A DNA stretch of 64,000 nt from Thamnidium elegans (Eukaryota > Mucoromycota > Mucoromycetes > Mucorales > Mucoraceae). How positions within the stretch are numbered: the first letter of the stretch is position 1; every line of letters begins with the position of its first letter. Under the pieces are notes generated by a model that did not search any database, was not told the DNA's origin, and saw only the letters and a list, made by a program, of their open reading frames with translations. Positions 22,184 through 34,758 of this stretch are shown piece after piece. The stretch lies in NCBI GenBank assembly GCA_025201345.1, contig JAIXMG010000017.1, positions 62,001 to 126,000 on the forward strand, given 5' to 3'. Position numbers and translations under genes: made by a program.

Positions 22184-24523
22184 ATGACAACTCCATTTCC
22201 TGACAGAGATTTCCCTATAGTTATTGGTATCGATTTCGGTAAAGTAGAAAAAAAAAATGAAACACGCAACGCGCCGCTGACTTTTTCTTTCTTTTTCTTT
22301 TTTTCAGGTACAACGTATAGTGGAAGTTCTTATGCGTTTATGACGGATAAAGAAGTGACTGATATTAGTAAATGGTATAAGAGCAAAGTAAAATAAAGCT
22401 ATTCAATAACACTAATTTTTTGTTATGTGTGTAGGCCTGGTCAACCAGATTATAGTTATCCCAAGGTACTTTGGGGGGAGGGGCGGTTTTTTTTTTAAAG
22501 AAAAAGATACTGACATTAAATTTTTTTTTTAAAAATAGTGTCCAACCATCTGTGTAAACTCTATTACTCTTATAAATACCTTGTATAGTATTAACTCTTT
22601 CTTTTTATTTTTACATATAATTAGTTGTATAACAGAGATAATAACGTAAAATACAAAAAAAAAAAAAAAAAAAAAAAAAAACGATTAAAAAAATACTTAA
22701 ATACATATATATTAGCAATTGATTCAATGGGGTCGATCAGCAAAAGCAGGAAAATCCAAGTTCCCCAATATCACTATTTTACAACAATTTAAATTATACC
22801 TTGATGATAACTTGGAAGGTGTTGTTAGACAATTACCTTTAGATTTAACTGTGACAGATATCATTTCAGGTATTTTTAAAAAGATGCACATAAACCGCCC
22901 CCCCCCCTTTTTTTTAGTAACTTGGGATGTTAGATTATTTGGAAAAATTCTTTGGATATATCAAAACTGATATGACAAAGAAAGGTTTCCATAGTAACTT
23001 TGAAAAGCAAGTCAGATTTTGTTTAACAGTAAGTGTATCAAAAAAAAAAAAAGTTTAAAAATAAAAAAAATTAATAATAATAATAATAAAAAAAAAAGGT
23101 ACCAGCTATGTGGTCAGATAAATCTAAACAAATTATGAGAGAAGCAGCAATTCAAGCAGGATTAATCAACGCAACAGACCACCGTGATCGTTTAATGTTG
23201 ATTTCAGAACCAGAGGCAGCTGCACTTTATTGTGAAAGAACCTGTGATAAATTTAACATGTTGAATGGAGAAGAGTTTATGATTTGCGATGCGGGTGGAG
23301 GTACTGTGGATTTAATTGTATTTCGTGTTGAAATGGATGCAAGTGGTAATAGAAAGTTTAGAGAAAGTACAAAAGGTGTAGGTAAATCTTGTGGGTCTAC
23401 GTTTATCGATCGAAACTTTAGAAAGCATTTAAGAAAGAAGTTGAAAAAGGTCATTCGTAGATCTCCTAATGGATCTATTGAGATTCCTGATGCCCCGTTA
23501 GATCATATGATGGATATATTTGTTGGTAAAAGCAATCATAACAATATAATCACTCTCACTAAAAAAAAAAGTTTTATAGATAATTTAAAGCCTCTATTTG
23601 ATGGTACAGACGACTTGTATTCAGATATTTCAATGGGCTTCGACCTAGTCACAAAAACCGAACCATCCATTGGCTTAGACGAAGGCAGCATGACATTTAC
23701 AAAAGAAGAATTAAAAAAACATGTATTTGATCCTGTTGTAAATGAAGTCGTTCAACTCTGCCGAAACCTTCAAAAGGAAACTGGAAACCTAAAGGCAATC
23801 TTTATGGTGGGTGGATTTGGTTCTTCTTCTTATCTTTACAGTCAAATGGAAAAGGAGTTTTCCGCTGAACGTATTCGTATTGTACAACCCGATCGTCCTG
23901 AGATGGCTGTTTCGCGCGGTGCTGTCTATTTTGGTATGCATCCTACAAAGATCGCTACACGTATACCTAGATTTTGGTACGGTATTGAAATCACCAATAT
24001 TTTTGATCCTTTGGTCGATCCTCAGGAATACAAAATTACTAGACCTGATGGAAGTGTTCGCTGTGATAATAGATTTTCTACCTATGTGGAACGAGGAAAA
24101 CCTCTTGGTAAATTATATACATATATATACATATATAACTTGAAATATTTAGCAGGACTTTTTTAATAGATATCGATAGTTGTATTTCTCGTAATTACAT
24201 CACTTATTATCCTAGTCATACCGCATGTACTTTCTTTGCTTCTGAAAGTGATATGGAGCCTAGATATACCATCTCTAACAACATTACAAGTATTCGAAAA
24301 GTATTTGATTTTGAAATTCCTATGCCTCCGTTACCCAATGTCAAACAAGGTGACCCTGTACCCTTAACAATTAAAGTAAAGTCAAAGTATTTTTATTTTT
24401 ATTTTAATTATATTAATTTTATTTTTTTATTTCTTGTAGATGTATTTTGGTGAAGTTGAACTTCGTGTAGAGGCAGTTATTGATGATCAAACATATGCTG
24501 TTGTTTGTAACTTTAACGCCTAA
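22184..24523 (+). CDS. HSPA12-like atypical Hsp70 ATPase-domain protein
   Basis: Divergent Hsp70-family protein of the HSPA12 type, with an actin-like ATPase fold but no classical substrate-binding domain. Ten exons fit in phase: 22184-22238, 22308-22374, 22435-22465, 22539-22553, 22625-22645, 22716-22869, 22934-23028, 23099-24107, 24170-24375 and 24440-24523, for 578 residues. Phosphate-1 motif IGIDFGTTYSG crosses intron 1. VPAMWSDKSKQIMREAAIQAG, SEPEAAALYC, CDAGGGTVDLIVF (phosphate 2) and FMVGGFGSSSYL (adenosine motif) match the HSPA12 pattern. Exons 4 and 5 are 15 and 21 nt; together they supply CPTICLYNRDNN, which bridges YPK to QLIQWG as the family requires. Client and role are unknown. 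Confidence 0.9.
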
Positions 24524-24827
24524 TAGTAATAATAATAAAAGAGTTTTCTCTTTAATAAAGAGACTTGTTTTTAATACCTCATATGAACAACCAAGTTGGA
24601 GCAAGCTGCTTGTTGTTGCAAGTACAACTGCATTTTCCCTGCTTTCATGTATTTTAGTGCCACATAAAAAAAAAATAGGAGTTATCAATTGCTATAATTT
24701 GAAGTATGACCAATAACTATGGTTAATTCCTCATACACAAATTTAGATTAAAGGAGTGTACAAAAAAAAAAAAAAAGCTTTTTTTATTATTATTATTATT
24801 ATATGAAATTGCCGTCTAGTAAATTAT
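24524..24827. other. Tail-to-tail spacer (Hsp70-like / B56)
   Basis: 304 bp between two convergent stops. It contains an A-run of about 14 near 24760 and a TTA trinucleotide repeat (about 24781-24801). Nothing coding is supported. Confidence 0.5.
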
Positions 24828-27142
24828 TTATGCTGGTGATGATGATGATGATGATGATGATGGTGTAGGTAAGTCTATACACATATAAGAAAAGAGTAAA
24901 TACAAAAAGAGTATAAAACAAAGAGTAAAATTTTGTACCTTTCTGTTTTAATAAAGCTTGGTTTCTATCTGCTGCTTCTTTCAATTGATCCCAATTGTTT
25001 TCTCGTTCTTTTTTTACACTTTTCTCTCTAATAAAAAAATTAGTTTTTCACGCTTGCAAAAAAATAAAATAAGAATTTACTTTTTCTCGTTGTCCTTGTA
25101 CTGATGTGTACACTGTTCAAATAACTCGGGATCCATTTCCATGAATATTTTTAATGCGTTATATACTAATCCATGTATCGTCCTTTTTACATATGTTAAT
25201 ATAAACATGTGTGATGAATAGGATTATATAAAAATTACCTGTTCCAGTGTTGTTGAGAGTAAGTGTAAAGAGGTTTAAACATGATTGGCATAATATGCTT
25301 AATATTTTCATGCATCAAGTTTAAAATATATTCGTTATTCCAAAGATAAAGAGCCCGCTCTGCAACTTGAAAATGAGAACTAGATATACACTGAGCAATC
25401 TTTTGAAAGATGGGTACCATCACCTTGCAAAATTCAATATTATCTACAACATCCAAAATTTCCTCAATTTCGTTTAAAAACATCACTTCCTTTGCACTAT
25501 TGACTTTGGGCCAATAACGTAATAAACAATCAACTACTTTTTGAGTTAATGATGGGTCCTTTTCTAAAAATTGAACTACGCAGTATGTTAATTGTGGGTG
25601 ATAGGTTGATAATGAAGACGGTTTGTGAAGTGGCATAAGCACTTTAAGTAAAAATGACTTGTGTTCGTCTTTTAACGGAAGCGCAAAACCATTAATGATA
25701 CTACATACAAAAAGTTAGATTCTCTCTCTCTCTCCTTCTCTCCTTTACCAGCAAAAAAAAAAAAAAAAAAAAAATACCTTCCCAAGATTTCTAATAATTC
25801 AGCTATACCATTAAAGTTTTCAGACTCATAAATAAATTGGAAGAATATATGGTTGATTGATTTTCGTATATATGCTCGAAGGTTTAAAAACTTTCCATAT
25901 AAACGATGTAAAGTTGTCTTTAAAAAGTCTCTTTCTCTTGGATCCTCACTATCAAACAATTCCAGCAACTAAAAATAAAGAGTTAAATATTATTATTATA
26001 TAGCAATTGAAATTCCTTACATGCAAAATGAACTTTTGATCAATATATTTCTTTGCTTCATGAACGTTAAAATCAGGTGATTCAACAAATCTTAAAAAGA
26101 ACTCATACACCAATTGAAGATGAGGCCAAGCTGATTCTAACGTAGGTTCATCCTCTTCAGGATCATAACCTTCTTCTCTATCGATAGGTGGGGGTATGGT
26201 ACGAAATAAATTAACCGAAAACTATATATACATGTATAAAAAGAAATTTAATCATCCACATACACACACACACACTCTCTCTCTCTCTCCTTTTTATACG
26301 AAAAAAAAAGACTTACCATTTTAACTACATCAGGATATACAACATCAGCTAATGCACCTTTTGTAGTTGCTACATATTCCAACATATCTTGTAAAGCTTG
26401 TCTTTTAATTTCTTTTCCACTTAAATCAGAAGAAGGATCACTAAAATCAAACAAGACTTGACATTGTGATAACTTTTTTAGAAACAATTCGGGTCTTTTG
26501 TTAGGTGTAACTTCTTTAAACGATGGTAACCTTTCTAATTCGACTTTTTCATGGGTATGAAATCTAGACGATTTTTGTCTTCGAGGTGCTTTACCAATAG
26601 GTACTGTATCCTTTGAAGCTCCTTTTAACCAGGCCATGGCACTATTACTGGGTTGTTTGGGTACTTCTTTATTTGTTGTTTTTGTTGATAAAAATGAATG
26701 TTTTTGTACAGGAGGCTGCAATACATGTATATTTTAGAGCGCGTTATTTTTTTTTTTTTTTTTTTTTTTTGTATATAAAAGAAACTTACAGCTATAACAG
26801 GATCAACAGATATAGTAGGCGTATCTACAGTTGTTGTTGGCAACATACTTTGAATAGAAGCTCGAGATAAGATGGAAGGTTTATTGTTTGCTTTATTGTT
26901 ATTGTTGCTACCACTAGCGATATTGCTGATTATTTCTTTAGATTTCACACTATTATTTGGTTTCGTTGTAGTTTTCTTTGTTGAATTACTGGTTAAACTA
27001 TTTGTAGGTGAAGAAGGTGGTGGGCTTGGAGTATTGTCGGTACTATTGTTATTATTATTAGTGTTTGATTTTGAGGAATCTTGCTTTTCAGATTTATTTC
27101 TTGAAAACTATAAATTGGTTATTTTTTATTGTTGGCAGATGG

Positions 27143-27174
<32 letters not shown>

Positions 27175-27201
27175 TACAGCAACTTTAAAGCCTTTTATCA
27201 T
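24828..27201 (-). CDS. PP2A regulatory subunit B56 (RTS1/B' family)
   Basis: Targeting subunit of protein phosphatase 2A. Nine exons in phase: 27201-27178, 27107-26790, 26715-26317, 26221-26021, 25968-25778, 25700-25239, 25182-25081, 25027-24939 and 24874-24828, for 610 residues. The first about 150 residues are disordered (Asn, Ser, Thr, Pro-rich), as in yeast Rts1. The HEAT-like B56 domain follows: [107 protein letters not shown] and [13 protein letters not shown]. The last exon ends in a short Ser tract encoded by a GAT/TCA repeat, so the final exon is the least certain. The 8-codon first exon (MIKGFKVA) starts the protein. Confidence 0.94.
24834..24866. repeat. (GAT)n microsatellite inside the last B56 exon
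   Basis: About ten GAT units on the plus strand, read as TCA (Ser) codons by the minus-strand gene. Such tracts commonly vary in length between strains. Confidence 0.8.
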
Positions 27202-29432
27202 GATTGCTTCTTTCTTTCTTTCTTTTAAAAAAAAAACAACAACAATTAAACAGGAATATTATTTTGCTTGTTTAAACTTGCAAGGATATTTTATTTTTCT
27301 TTCTAAAAAAAAAAAGAAAAAAAGAAAAAAAAAATTGGTCATGGTTGCATTAAAATCTTTTTTTATTCGATGGTCTCGATTTAAAAATGTCAAAAAAACT
27401 ACATCTTATTTCGGTTGCCATGACGTACAATAGTTCCGAATTAAAGAGGCGCACACTTTATTTCCCGCTATGTTTTTTCGTAAAGAAAGACTTAATGTAT
27501 ACATCAGCAATCTGGTTTTTTTCTTTTTTTTTAGGGCCAATTGAGTGAAAAGCATATCTGAGATACGGAATAAAGATCATCAGAGCTCTCTACCCCTTAA
27601 AACGTAACAACTTCTTTTTAATTATGTTTATTGTTTGTGACTTTAGTGTAATCATATACACAAATATATCAACACTAGCGGCAGAATACCACTTTCTTAG
27701 TAAAAAAAAAAAAGAAAAGGAGTAAGACTTGATTACTGATAAAATATCTATTTATTGTAAACGTCTAACTTTTTATAATTGTACCTGGATTCATTTTTTT
27801 ATTTTATTGACTTGTAAAAGCGGACTATAAATCAACAGTTATTAAAAAAAAAAAAAAGAAAAAAAAAAGATCGACAAACAAAGAAAGGTTCTCTTTTATT
27901 TTAGCCGTGATAATCGTAAGCAATAGTTTTTAACCTTTAGTTTTCTCACAACTATTTTTAACAAGCACTCGCAACGTAGAGAATATATATATAGGCTCTC
28001 CTAGCGTATGACATGAATAAGTATCTTGCCTTTTCATACCTGCTTTTCTTTTGATTGTACAGTTTCAACTTTTGGTACTACCTCCACAGATTTAATGTTC
28101 AAATAAGGAACCATTCAATATGTATTACTTTAGAGAACTATGAATTTTACTTGCAACTACTTCTTGTTCAAGTACTTCGTTTTCGAATCGTTCAGAAACA
28201 CAGGAATCTGAGAAGCTTTTGCTTTTAAGAAACGTGGTACTTATACATGAGAATAATATAGAATGATGTAGCAAGCGTTACTATTGTATTTGTAGAACAC
28301 ATAACATCAAATAAATTGATTTATTTATTGTGAAACCCGTCTCCCTCAAATAATAATTACTATAACTCCTCTTACCAAAACAGAAACTCGCTCTATTCTA
28401 GGTACAATATCAGTAACAGGAGTTATCAATATAGGCCTTAGAGTTTCTCAAAGTAAGCAGCCTGTGAACCCCAAAACATTAATTGATTAAAAAAAAAAAT
28501 CTGCTACGTGATTTTCATAAAAAAAAAACTGCTATTTGGAATTAAAAATACGACAAAGGTATAAATAACTCGGACCTGACTCAGTTCCACTATGTCACAC
28601 CAATTTATATATTAAACCCAATTACCTTATCTGTGGTAAAGGTTTAGAGTCAAGTACAAAAAGTCATTTTGATTATAACATATGGTTTGTGTACAAATAT
28701 ATATACTCGTTACAAAAAAAAAAAAAAGGCTATTTAGTTCTTGATGCGTATCGTAGACTCAAGCATGAAATAGATAATGCCTTATTTATCAACGGAGAAT
28801 ATTTGAGTTAATATTTTTTTTTTTTTTTTTTGCGGGAGGAAAAGCTAGTACAAGTGCAACAGCCTATAACCCCGTGTTCCAAACAAGGGTTTTTAATACA
28901 GTACAAGAGGTACAGTTTGTATACTACACGGACCGAGGTAATATAGCAGTTTATGCAAACCATAATAAACAATAAATATAGATGTCTTCAAAAAAAAAAA
29001 GTTGGTCTCTATTTATACTTTTAAGCAAGTAGTATGTATTGTAAAGAAATAACTAGCATACACACTGTTATACATGTGATTCATTTTGATTGACAGTGCT
29101 TCGTGTTACTTTTTTTTTTTCTAGTGGCATGAATTGAAACTTGTATATTTTAAAGCCAGAAACCGTTTTTTATCATTAATTAATATAAAACCATGTTAAA
29201 CTAAAGAAAAAAAAAAAGGTGAAAAAGCGTGAATACACTTGGATTGTTTATTAAATCAAATCTCATTGTCCAATGAAACGGCTCAATTACTTGTATTCAA
29301 GTGCCGAATACAGTTTGGCCCTGTACGTGGTCAAAAAAAAAGTTGGTTCTTGTACCATTATGAATGGAAATCTTCCTTTTTTGGAGGGTCAAAATCCCCT
29401 CTTTGAAAGAAAAAACTTTTTTTTTTTTTTTC

Positions 29433-29463
<31 letters not shown>

Positions 29464-29514
29464 CTTCTTCTTCTTTAATTTTTTTTTCTATTTGTCGTTG
29501 TTGTGTGTATAAAG
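27202..29514. other. Large divergent spacer between B56 and the Rap-GAP gene
   Basis: 2.3 kb, AT-rich with many A- and T-runs; no ORF of useful size. Minus-strand islands at about 28045-28230 and 28376-28435 look exon-like and are reported separately. A pyrimidine-rich CT tract (about 29430-29475) leads into the ATG at 29515. Confidence 0.5.
28045..28440 (-). other. Candidate unannotated or decayed exons
   Basis: Three minus-strand islands show coding-like composition with splice-like borders. About 28435-28376 reads PILITPVTDIVPRIERVSVL followed by GTAAGA. About 28230-28155 reads KSKSFSDSCVSERFENEVLE, then QEVVA and GTAAAA. About 28090-28047 reads PKVETVQSKEKQ followed by GTATGA. The second joins the third in phase through a GGTAG acceptor, but the first does not join the second cleanly. 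I do not recognise the protein. It may be part of a disordered protein gene with small exons, or a relic. Confidence 0.3.
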
Positions 29515-31599
29515 ATGCCACTACATAAAAAGAGATACTCTCATGATAGTGCTTGTGATGAATCAACATTGGATATGAAATTTAATAACCAAAAAAGAGA
29601 TGATGAATCTATTTATTCTAGTCACTCTACCACCAGTTCCATGTTTAGTACGTCTAGTAGAATGAGTAAGATACCCAATGCAGTAAAATCGTCAGTAAAA
29701 TACCTGGTGAGACGAAAGAATAAAACGATCCATAACGAAACAACAGAGTCTGAAACACTTTCTTCAAAGGTTAAAAGACATACTTCTTCTTCTATCAGTT
29801 TTGGTAACTTGTTTAATTCATCGTCACGTAATAATAAAAAACACCAAACAGAACAAGATATTATACCTACTACAACTACAAGTTCAACCTTATTTGGATA
29901 TAAACAAACCGATAACGACAATGTTACTAATAATAAAGCAAAAAGAAGAAATAGTGTAGTTAATTTAGCTTCTCGATTTTTATATAAACGAGATCAATCA
30001 ACTATATCAACTAGCACTTTAGGTGATCAAGAAGAAGAAGAAGAAGAAAATATTATTGTCTATGAAGATCAACCTGAATCAGAAAACTTTGTTCATCATG
30101 AATCTGATTCTAAAAGTGAAAAAGTCATTAAGCCAAAAAAAGAGGAACCTTGGGTTAGACAAAGAGCAAAATCGTGTCAAGTAAATATACATACTCATAA
30201 AATATATATATTGTAGAGGGATTATATAATAATAATAATTTTTTATTTTATTAGGAAAACAAGGCACCCTTGTTACATCAATTAGCTAATAAAGGCTCTT
30301 CAAATAGATTGGTTGTAGATTTACCAGAAAATGACAGTATCCCTTACAAGAGTAACAATAAAATGATGGCGAATGATTTCCCACTATTTAAAGGATTAGT
30401 GACAACGACATTAACAACTTTACATACAAGATTAACAAATGAATGTGATAGAGTATTATCCATCATTTTATTGGTTGATCATCATACACCACCTCAGGAA
30501 CAATTATTGTCAATTATTTCTGATCTTTATAAAATGACAGAAATGGTAAACTGGGAAAATCAAAATGATAAAAAAAAGGAAATCAAGACAACTATATCAT
30601 TTATTGAAAATGCTGTATTAAATCAAGATTTAACAATTATATCTGTAAAAGATTTTGTAAGTAAATGCCTGCTAAAAAACGTTTTCTAATCTAATATCAA
30701 TAGTTTTTTTTAAATTTTATTAGATTTCAAGTATAAAACAAATAATGAATCAATGTATTTGTCAATATTATAAAGTTGTAGAAAAAGCAATGATTATACC
30801 CTCAAAAGGTTATAAAATTGAAGGAATTAACAAGTACGGTAATAACTCAATTTTATCTCAAATACCAAAATCACAAATCAATCAAAATTATACTGTCGAT
30901 CATATGGATAAGGAAGCACATTGGTACCGTACTTATTTTTTCAATTCTACACATGTTTACACTTTCTTTGGTTACCATGACGACGGAGATCCAATCTTGT
31001 TATCTGTTAAAGTAGAAGAAAACAAAGAAACGATTACAAATAGACAATTCAGAATTATATATAGAACAAAAAAGGTAATAGACTTTTTTTTTTTTTTTTT
31101 ATACATGTGTTTACTAATATTTTTATATATTATTTACAGGAAAAAGATCAAAGAAGAGTTATTCTAGATTCATTTTTATTAAATTGTCCACCTACTACAG
31201 CAGAAGAATATGATATTATTCCGGAAACTACTTGGAAATCACTTATTGAAACTAATTTTAATATACCTTTTCATAACTTGATTTTAATGAATCAAGATTT
31301 AATGATATCAAGTGGTATTCAAGATGAACTATTAAGACTAGATGAAAATTCAGTAAGTCTTTTTTTTTTTTTTTTTTTTATATATATATATATTTGCCTA
31401 AATTAATTTATATAACATTTTATTTTAGTTGCACACGAGGTACAAGTTTGGTGTTTTATTAATTAAAGAAGGTCAGACTCGGGAAGAAGAATGGTTTTCA
31501 AATCATCATGATTCTGAACCTTTTAATCAATTTTTAAATATTATTGGAAAACCTGTAAAATTGAAAGGCTACACCGGTTGGGCTGCTGGACTTGATACA

Positions 31600-31638
<39 letters not shown>

Positions 31639-32863
31639 GATAACACATTTCTTGTTACTAAATTATATATCTAAAATTAGGTGGTGACTCGGGAGATTAT
31701 ACATATACAAATGTTTGGAATGAAAACATACTTGCTTATCATGTATCAACTTTAATACCTTCTAGACCTGGTGATAAACAACAAATCCAAAGAAAGAGAC
31801 ATATAGGAAATGGTAATTAAAAAAAAAAAAAAAAATAACAATATTATTTCATAAATAATAACGTCATTATTAGATATTGTTTGTATCGTATTTGTTGAAG
31901 GAAATCAACCATTTAATCCTACTGCTATTAAATCCCAATTCTTACACGTATTTATTGTGGTTCATCAAGAAGTATCAAATAAGGTCAAATTATGGAGAGT
32001 TGAAATAGTTTCTGTTAAAGATGTACCTGATTTTGGTCCAAATTTACCTGAAAATTCTGCTGTATTTTATAACGAAAAAGAATTGGAACAATTTTTACTG
32101 GCAAAATGTAAGTGTTTTTTTCTTTAAGAATGCCCAAAATGTTTAACTTTTTTTTTTATAAATTAGTGGTTAATGCCGAATATGCCGCATTCAAATCTCC
32201 CAAATTTGCCTCACCAATGAATAGAGCTAGAGAAGGGATATTTACTAATTTGGTCGAAAAAGGATGGAAATTATTATTTAACGATTCAAATATATCATCA
32301 TCATCCACTGTCGCCAACACAACAAATACCTTACCAAATAACAATAACAATAATAATAATAACAATAATAATAATATATCAACATTTATAACAACAACAA
32401 CATCATCATCATCGTCATCATCACCCACAAGAAAACTTTTATTTCATACCAAATCTGCTTCTACCAGCTCTTCTTCACAAAGTAGTCAACATAATAACGT
32501 TATACCTTCTCCTTCTAAATCAAATGTAATTCGTGAATTCTCTGAAGGTATCGTCAATGGTATCAGTAGAAGAAGAAGTGCTCAAGATTTATTAAACAGT
32601 AATATCAATACCAATTTTAAAAAGACTTCGGGAGTAAGAGGAAGAAAGTTTACTGAAGGTATGTTATTTGTTGTTTGTTGTATAATCATTATGCTTATAT
32701 TAAAAATTCTTGTTTTTTTTTTCTAGGATCTTCTAAACGTAGTCACTCTGAGCAGGATCTCATCAATATGACATTGGAACATGATGCTATTGTAAAAACT
32801 AGTTTAAAAAATCGTGCTCAAAATTTACTAACTTCAATTCCTGGCTTTGGAAATCACTCATAA
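29515..32863 (+). CDS. Rap/Ran-GAP domain protein
   Basis: Putative GTPase-activating protein for a Rap/Rheb/Ral-type small GTPase. Nine exons in phase: 29515-30180, 30255-30656, 30724-31074, 31140-31352, 31429-31603, 31681-31812, 31874-32107, 32167-32658 and 32727-32863, for 933 residues. The GAP domain (about residues 530-740) is well conserved: YKFGVLLIKEGQTREEEWFS, FNQFLNIIGKPVKLKGYTGW, GLDTK, AYHVSTLIPSRPGDKQQIQR and KRHIGND with the expected catalytic Asn of the Asn-thumb helix (about 646). A 120-residue region before it (HWYRTYFFNSTHVYTFFGYH) resembles the N-terminal subdomain of Rap1GAP. The first about 230 residues are disordered and basic. The C-terminus has an Asn tract (about 32338-32380) and Ser runs encoded by trinucleotide repeats. 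Target GTPase not determined. Confidence 0.93.
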
Positions 32864-33045
32864 AAACAAAACAAAAAAAAACAAAAAAAAAAGAGAGAAA
32901 ACAGAAAACAAAAAACAAAAAAAAGAAATAAATAAGGAAATATATATATTTATACACACATATAATATATTTGCGCACAGACAACAAGACTTTTTTTATA
33001 TATATATATATATATATAAAAGTCTTGAACGTTGTTACCAAACGG

Positions 33046-33081
<36 letters not shown>

Positions 33082-33387
33082 GGTATAGTGATACGAGATA
33101 TGAATGTTGCTGGTGCATAACAAATAATAACAAGTTTACAACATTCTACATGAAATGGGTACTTTCCCGCCATAAATAAAAAGTATATATAGTAATATTA
33201 AAAAAAAAAAAGTTTATATTTTGCCTCTTTTTTTTTTTGCTTTCTTTCTCTTTCTTTTTCTTTTTCTTTATATAATATATATACATATATTTTGTTTGTA
33301 GTATTATTACTGTATATTTTCAATCATCTTCCCCTATTATATATTTTCTCGTGTATTATTCTAGACTTATAAAAAAATAAAATAAAA
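32864..33387. other. Spacer with long A-runs upstream of the integrase-like gene
   Basis: 524 bp. It contains an A/C-rich tail after the Rap-GAP stop, AT dinucleotide runs (about 32995-33018), an A-run of more than 30 near 33044-33079 and a CT-rich stretch (about 33225-33270) before the next gene. Nothing coding is supported. Confidence 0.5.
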
Positions 33388-34616
33388 ATGTCAAATAGAC
33401 AAAGTCCTACACCTTCTCATACCTCAGAAAAATCAACAGAAAAGTTGCCATTTTATTTTACACCACCACCACCACCACCACCATCTGGTTATGATACAAT
33501 GATGCACGAACAATACCCTGCGCTTGAAGAATTTAACGCTATCGTCAATGATTATTTACAAAACCTCTCTTCCAAAAAAAGAGATAAAGCATTGGTAGAT
33601 AGTACTCGTTATAAACTGATTTTACAAGTTTTAAAAGATCCAAGAAACACTGCCATTTCAACAGCTCAGTTTAGATTTTGGGTGAAAAAAATGTTTAAAT
33701 TGGTTACATTTGAATTCGAAGAATTTGTTTGTCATGACAATAAACCTGTTGCTATACGTGAAAACATTTATAGTATATTGGTAATTGCTCATACTGAAGC
33801 ACATCATGGTGGTAGAGATAAAACTTCTGCCTTGGTACGTTTGTTTTATTATTATTATATTTATCGCTTACTCATTACCCCCTTTTATTTCAGGTACGTA
33901 AAAATTATTCTTGGATTCCGAAAGAATTAATTGCTAGATTCGTACGACATTGCCCATTTTGTATCTCTAGAAGAAATGGTTGTCAATCTTCTTTGAAAAA
34001 CAGTTTTCAATATATTCCATTATCTTGTTCAATAGTAAAATCTTTATCGTCACCAATAGAAAGAAGGCATTCTTCTCCAACACCTTATTGGAGTACATAT
34101 GGCAACTATTCTATGGCTGCAAATGTAGCTACCTCTGCTGCTGCTGTCGCCGTTGCCGCCGCATCTACTTTTCATACACCTACTTCTCCAACTACAGATG
34201 AATCCCAATTCGATTTTTATTATTCTCAAACCACTAATACTACAACTACAACAACAAAAGATTGTTGTCAGGAATCTTCTAAACCTAATTTGTTTACTAA
34301 TAATAGCTCAACTCCTTATCAATACTTGCCTTTCTCTGGTAATAACAGGTCCCCACCTCCACCTAATTCTTATGTCTTAAATAACACAAATACTACTGCA
34401 CCATCTGCAGCTGCAGCTGCTGCGGTCGTTGCAGCTGCCGCCATTGCCGCTGTCAACTTGAATCAGTTTACTCCTTCTTCTCCTTCTTCTGTATCCACTA
34501 GTAATTCCTCTGATCAACAAACACCTTACTCTCTAGTATCTAATTATTTACCAAATGAAAAATTAATAGGTGATAATGAAACTGCTGATACCACTCATTA
34601 TATCACAACTTGTTAG
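33388..34616 (+). CDS. Integrase zinc-binding (H2C2) domain protein, likely domesticated
   Basis: Two exons, 33388-33834 and 33894-34616, give 389 residues. An about 80-residue N-terminal alpha-helical region (ALEEFNAIVNDYLQNLSSKK, then STAQFRFWVKKMFKLV) precedes an HHCC zinc-binding module of the type found at the N-terminus of retroviral and Ty3/gypsy integrases: His135, His139 (AHTEAHHGGRDKTS), Cys169 and Cys172 (RHCPFC). No DDE catalytic core, reverse transcriptase or protease follows. Instead the C-terminal 200 residues are low-complexity with Ala runs (encoded partly by GCN repeats), Thr/Ser and Pro. From memory, similar single-copy proteins occur across fungi, which favours domestication as a DNA-binding or regulatory protein. 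The donor and the first codons of exon 2 share GTACGT. Confidence 0.82.
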
Positions 34617-34758
34617 ATTGTTGTTATTGTTTATAAAATAAATAAGTTTCATGTTTACAATAAAAAAAAAAAGATATATTTTATTTTAATATACATAAAA
34701 TAAAAGAGGGGGGGGGGATAATGTTTTTTTTTCTGGATGCCCTTGGCAGGTATTTCAG

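Noticed and set aside
29297..29569. 90-codon minus-strand ORF rich in Glu, Arg and Lys
   Set aside because: It is produced by the CT/CTT microsatellite in the Rap-GAP leader, with no other coding signal.
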